The notes under the pieces were generated by a model that saw only the letters and a program-made list of their open reading frames with translations, did no database searches and was not told the origin of the DNA. Shown piece after piece: positions 5,286 through 6,473 of a stretch of 6,473 bases of DNA (positions are counted from its first letter, which is position 1; every line of letters starts with the position of its first letter). Origin of the DNA: an uncultured delta proteobacterium (GTDB lineage Bacteria > Myxococcota_A > Polyangia > Polyangiales > Polyangiaceae). Position numbers and translations under genes: made by a program. The stretch covers positions 1-6,473 of the forward strand of contig CAIOHM010000034.1 in NCBI GenBank assembly GCA_903858055.1, written 5' to 3'.

Positions 5286-5388
5286 GATTTCGGCGGCCGC
5301 CGCCGAGGAGCTTCCCGCTACGATGATGGAACCCGCCCCGACCTCGAAGCAGACCCGCGACGCGATCGACCGGTTCGAATTCGGCTGA
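5284..5388 (+). pseudogene. Relic second copy of a chemoreceptor C-terminus
   Basis: Read in the frame of GAG at 5284, these 34 codons plus TGA encode EISAAAAEELPATMMEPA (first part), ending SKQTRDAIDRFEFG and stop. They align without gaps, through the stop codon, with residues 571-604 of the preceding receptor (QSNASAAEEITATM..., ending QQTRGTIDRFRLR): about 17 of 34 residues are identical, including EE, ATM, QTR and IDRF. The copy is shifted +1 relative to the receptor, has no start of its own at its left end, and carries prolines (EPAP) that would break the helix, so it is a decayed fragment. Its TGA overlaps the ATG of the next gene (TGATG), the usual coupled junction of a receptor with cheW. 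It is either the surviving end of a deleted second receptor gene or an old tandem duplication of the 3' end. Confidence 0.75.
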
Positions 5389-6473
5389 TGCGCTTCCTCC
5401 TCGTCTCTTCGAACGACACGACGATCGCCGTCCCCCTCGCGGACGTACGCGAGGTGCTCGAGCGCGTCGACGTCATCCCCCTGCCCCGCGCGCGCGGAGC
5501 GACCCTTGGCGCGGCTCCGGTCGCGGGCTCCGTGATCCCGGTCGTCGGCCTCGGCACCGCGCGTTCGACCGACGGGCCGGCCCTGGTCCTCGACGGGCGC
5601 GACGGGCGCTTCGCCTGGGTCGTCGACCGAATCCACGGCCTCGTGACGGTCGACCACGCCGCGGTGAGCGCGCTCACGCCCTCGCAGGAGCAGCCGTTCG
5701 TGGGCGTCCACGCAAACGAGACCGGGAGCGTCCTTCACGTGTCGCTCGAGCACCTCGAGCCCGAGTGGTTCGGCGACCGCGAACCAACGCACGATCTCTC
5801 GAACCTCGGTCACGCGGTCGTCGCCGCCGACCGTGCGCTGAAGGTCGTCCACGACGATCAGTCGTTGATCGTCGTGCGAGCGGGGCGCGAGCTCGTCGCG
5901 ATCCCGCTCCCCGAGGTCTTCGAAATCCAGACCAGCGACTCGTTCGTACGGCTCCCGGTGCGCGAGAGCGCCGTCGTCGGCCTCTCCATGGTGCGCGGGA
6001 CGCCGACCCTCGCGCTCGACTTGGCGCGGCTCATCGGGAGCGACGGCTCCTCGGGCTCCGTCGTCATTGTCGTGAAGCGCCCGGCGGCTCCCGTAGCCTT
6101 GCGCGTTGACGAGGTCATCGGCCTGCGCCGCTACGATGCCTCGCGCGACTTCGTCCCGGCGACCACCAAAGGCGTGGCGGAGGGGTTCGTCGTCAACGGC
6201 GCCGACGGCTCGACGCCGATGCTCCTGGACATCGCACGCACGGTCGACAGAGTCCTCGAACGACACCTGCAAATTGCACCCATCGGCCAGCAACGGACCG
6301 AGGCGACCAAGAGCGCGACGTCGGAGCGAAAGCTCCTCATCGTCAATCTCGCGCGCGAGCTGGGTGCGCTCGACGCGAGCCTCGTGGAACGCGTCGTCGA
6401 TGCGCCGCCGATGACCCCGCTCCGCAGCGCGAAGGCTCCTTGGCTCGTCGGAGCGGTCGACGTTGGCGGGCGC
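5388..6473 (+). CDS. Multi-domain CheW-type chemotaxis coupling protein, 3' end off the window
   Basis: Scaffold protein expected to link the chemoreceptor to a CheA kinase in the cytoplasm. The 362 visible residues contain two CheW-like beta-barrel domains and the start of a third. Domain 1 is about 1-128 (MRFLLVSSNDTTIAVPLADV, REVLERVDVIPLP, then GSVIPVVGLG and WVVDRIHGLVTVD). Domain 2 is about 144-291 (QSLIVVRAGRELVAIPLPEV, VVGLSMVRGTPTLALDLARL, LRVDEVIGLRRYD). Domain 3 begins at about 313 (RKLLIVNLARELGALDASLV, then PWLVGAVDVGG at 351-361). Ordinary CheW has one domain of about 150 residues, so this is a tandem-repeat version. The divergence between domains suggests they are not recent copies. 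No Shine-Dalgarno precedes the ATG; translation probably depends on ribosomes ending at the overlapping TGA of the upstream relic. A fused C-terminal module beyond the window cannot be excluded. Confidence 0.85.
   Translation, partial: MRFLLVSSNDTTIAVPLADVREVLERVDVIPLPRARGATLGAAPVAGSVIPVVGLGTARSTDGPALVLDGRDGRFAWVVDRIHGLVTVDHAAVSALTPSQEQPFVGVHANETGSVLHVSLEHLEPEWFGDREPTHDLSNLGHAVVAADRALKVVHDDQSLIVVRAGRELVAIPLPEVFEIQTSDSFVRLPVRESAVVGLSMVRGTPTLALDLARLIGSDGSSGSVVIVVKRPAAPVALRVDEVIGLRRYDASRDFVPATTKGVAEGFVVNGADGSTPMLLDIARTVDRVLERHLQIAPIGQQRTEATKSATSERKLLIVNLARELGALDASLVERVVDAPPMTPLRSAKAPWLVGAVDVGGR

Noticed and set aside
5276..5300. Programmed +1 frameshift at the chemoreceptor stop (CGC TGA G) that would fuse the relic onto the receptor
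   Set aside because: The layout recalls prfB, but CGC gives poor re-pairing in the +1 frame and there is no Shine-Dalgarno-like stimulator just upstream. The receptor already has a complete C-terminus, and the relic has helix-breaking prolines.
3588..6293. 901-codon open frame on the minus strand across the chemoreceptor and cheW genes
   Set aside because: It is antisense to two clearly recognisable proteins, has Arg/Asp/Val/His-rich composition with no domain, and arises because strong G/C third positions make stops rare in the opposite frame.
1..6473. CRISPR arrays, tRNA/rRNA genes, insertion sequences or attachment sites
   Set aside because: No regularly spaced repeats beyond those listed, no cloverleaf-like segment, no transposase and no terminal inverted repeats were seen.

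Overview
The window is very GC-rich, gene-dense DNA with a strong G/C preference at third codon positions. Together with the gene content this suggests a myxobacterium-like member of the Myxococcota/former Deltaproteobacteria. That assignment is an inference from style, not from a marker gene.

Left part (1-1582): a divergent sulfur-assimilation pair. cysD (minus strand, cut by the left edge) encodes the PP-loop subunit of sulfate adenylyltransferase. cysH (plus strand) encodes an iron-sulfur APS-type reductase. They are separated by 70 bp that hold a plausible promoter for a leaderless cysD mRNA.

Middle part (1566-3308, all minus strand): read in its own direction, this runs from a small secreted protein of unknown function, to a 45-residue secreted peptide whose mature part is mostly three CxC motifs, to a sigma-70-family factor with an unusually short region 4, to a six-helix NrsF-like (DUF1109) membrane protein that is probably its anti-sigma factor. 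The sigma and NrsF-like genes overlap by 14 bp. A 12-bp perfect-stem hairpin sits between the Cys-rich peptide gene and the sigma start. In Caulobacter the SigF/NrsF pair responds to heavy metals and controls operons for small Cys-containing metal-buffering peptides. The arrangement here looks like a compact analogue with a very different, repeat-built Cys peptide, and it is the most interesting part of the window.

Right part (3471-6473, plus strand): a methyl-accepting chemotaxis protein with two membrane helices, a four-helix-type periplasmic domain, three consecutive HAMP units and a full signalling hairpin. It is followed by a gene with at least two and apparently three tandem CheW-type domains, cut by the right edge. 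Between them lies a 103-bp relic that is a gapless, out-of-frame second copy of the chemoreceptor C-terminus. Its stop codon overlaps the cheW start (TGATG). This suggests that a second tandem receptor gene was lost, or that the receptor's 3' end was duplicated.

The gene-free gaps are all shorter than 170 bp and are described individually.
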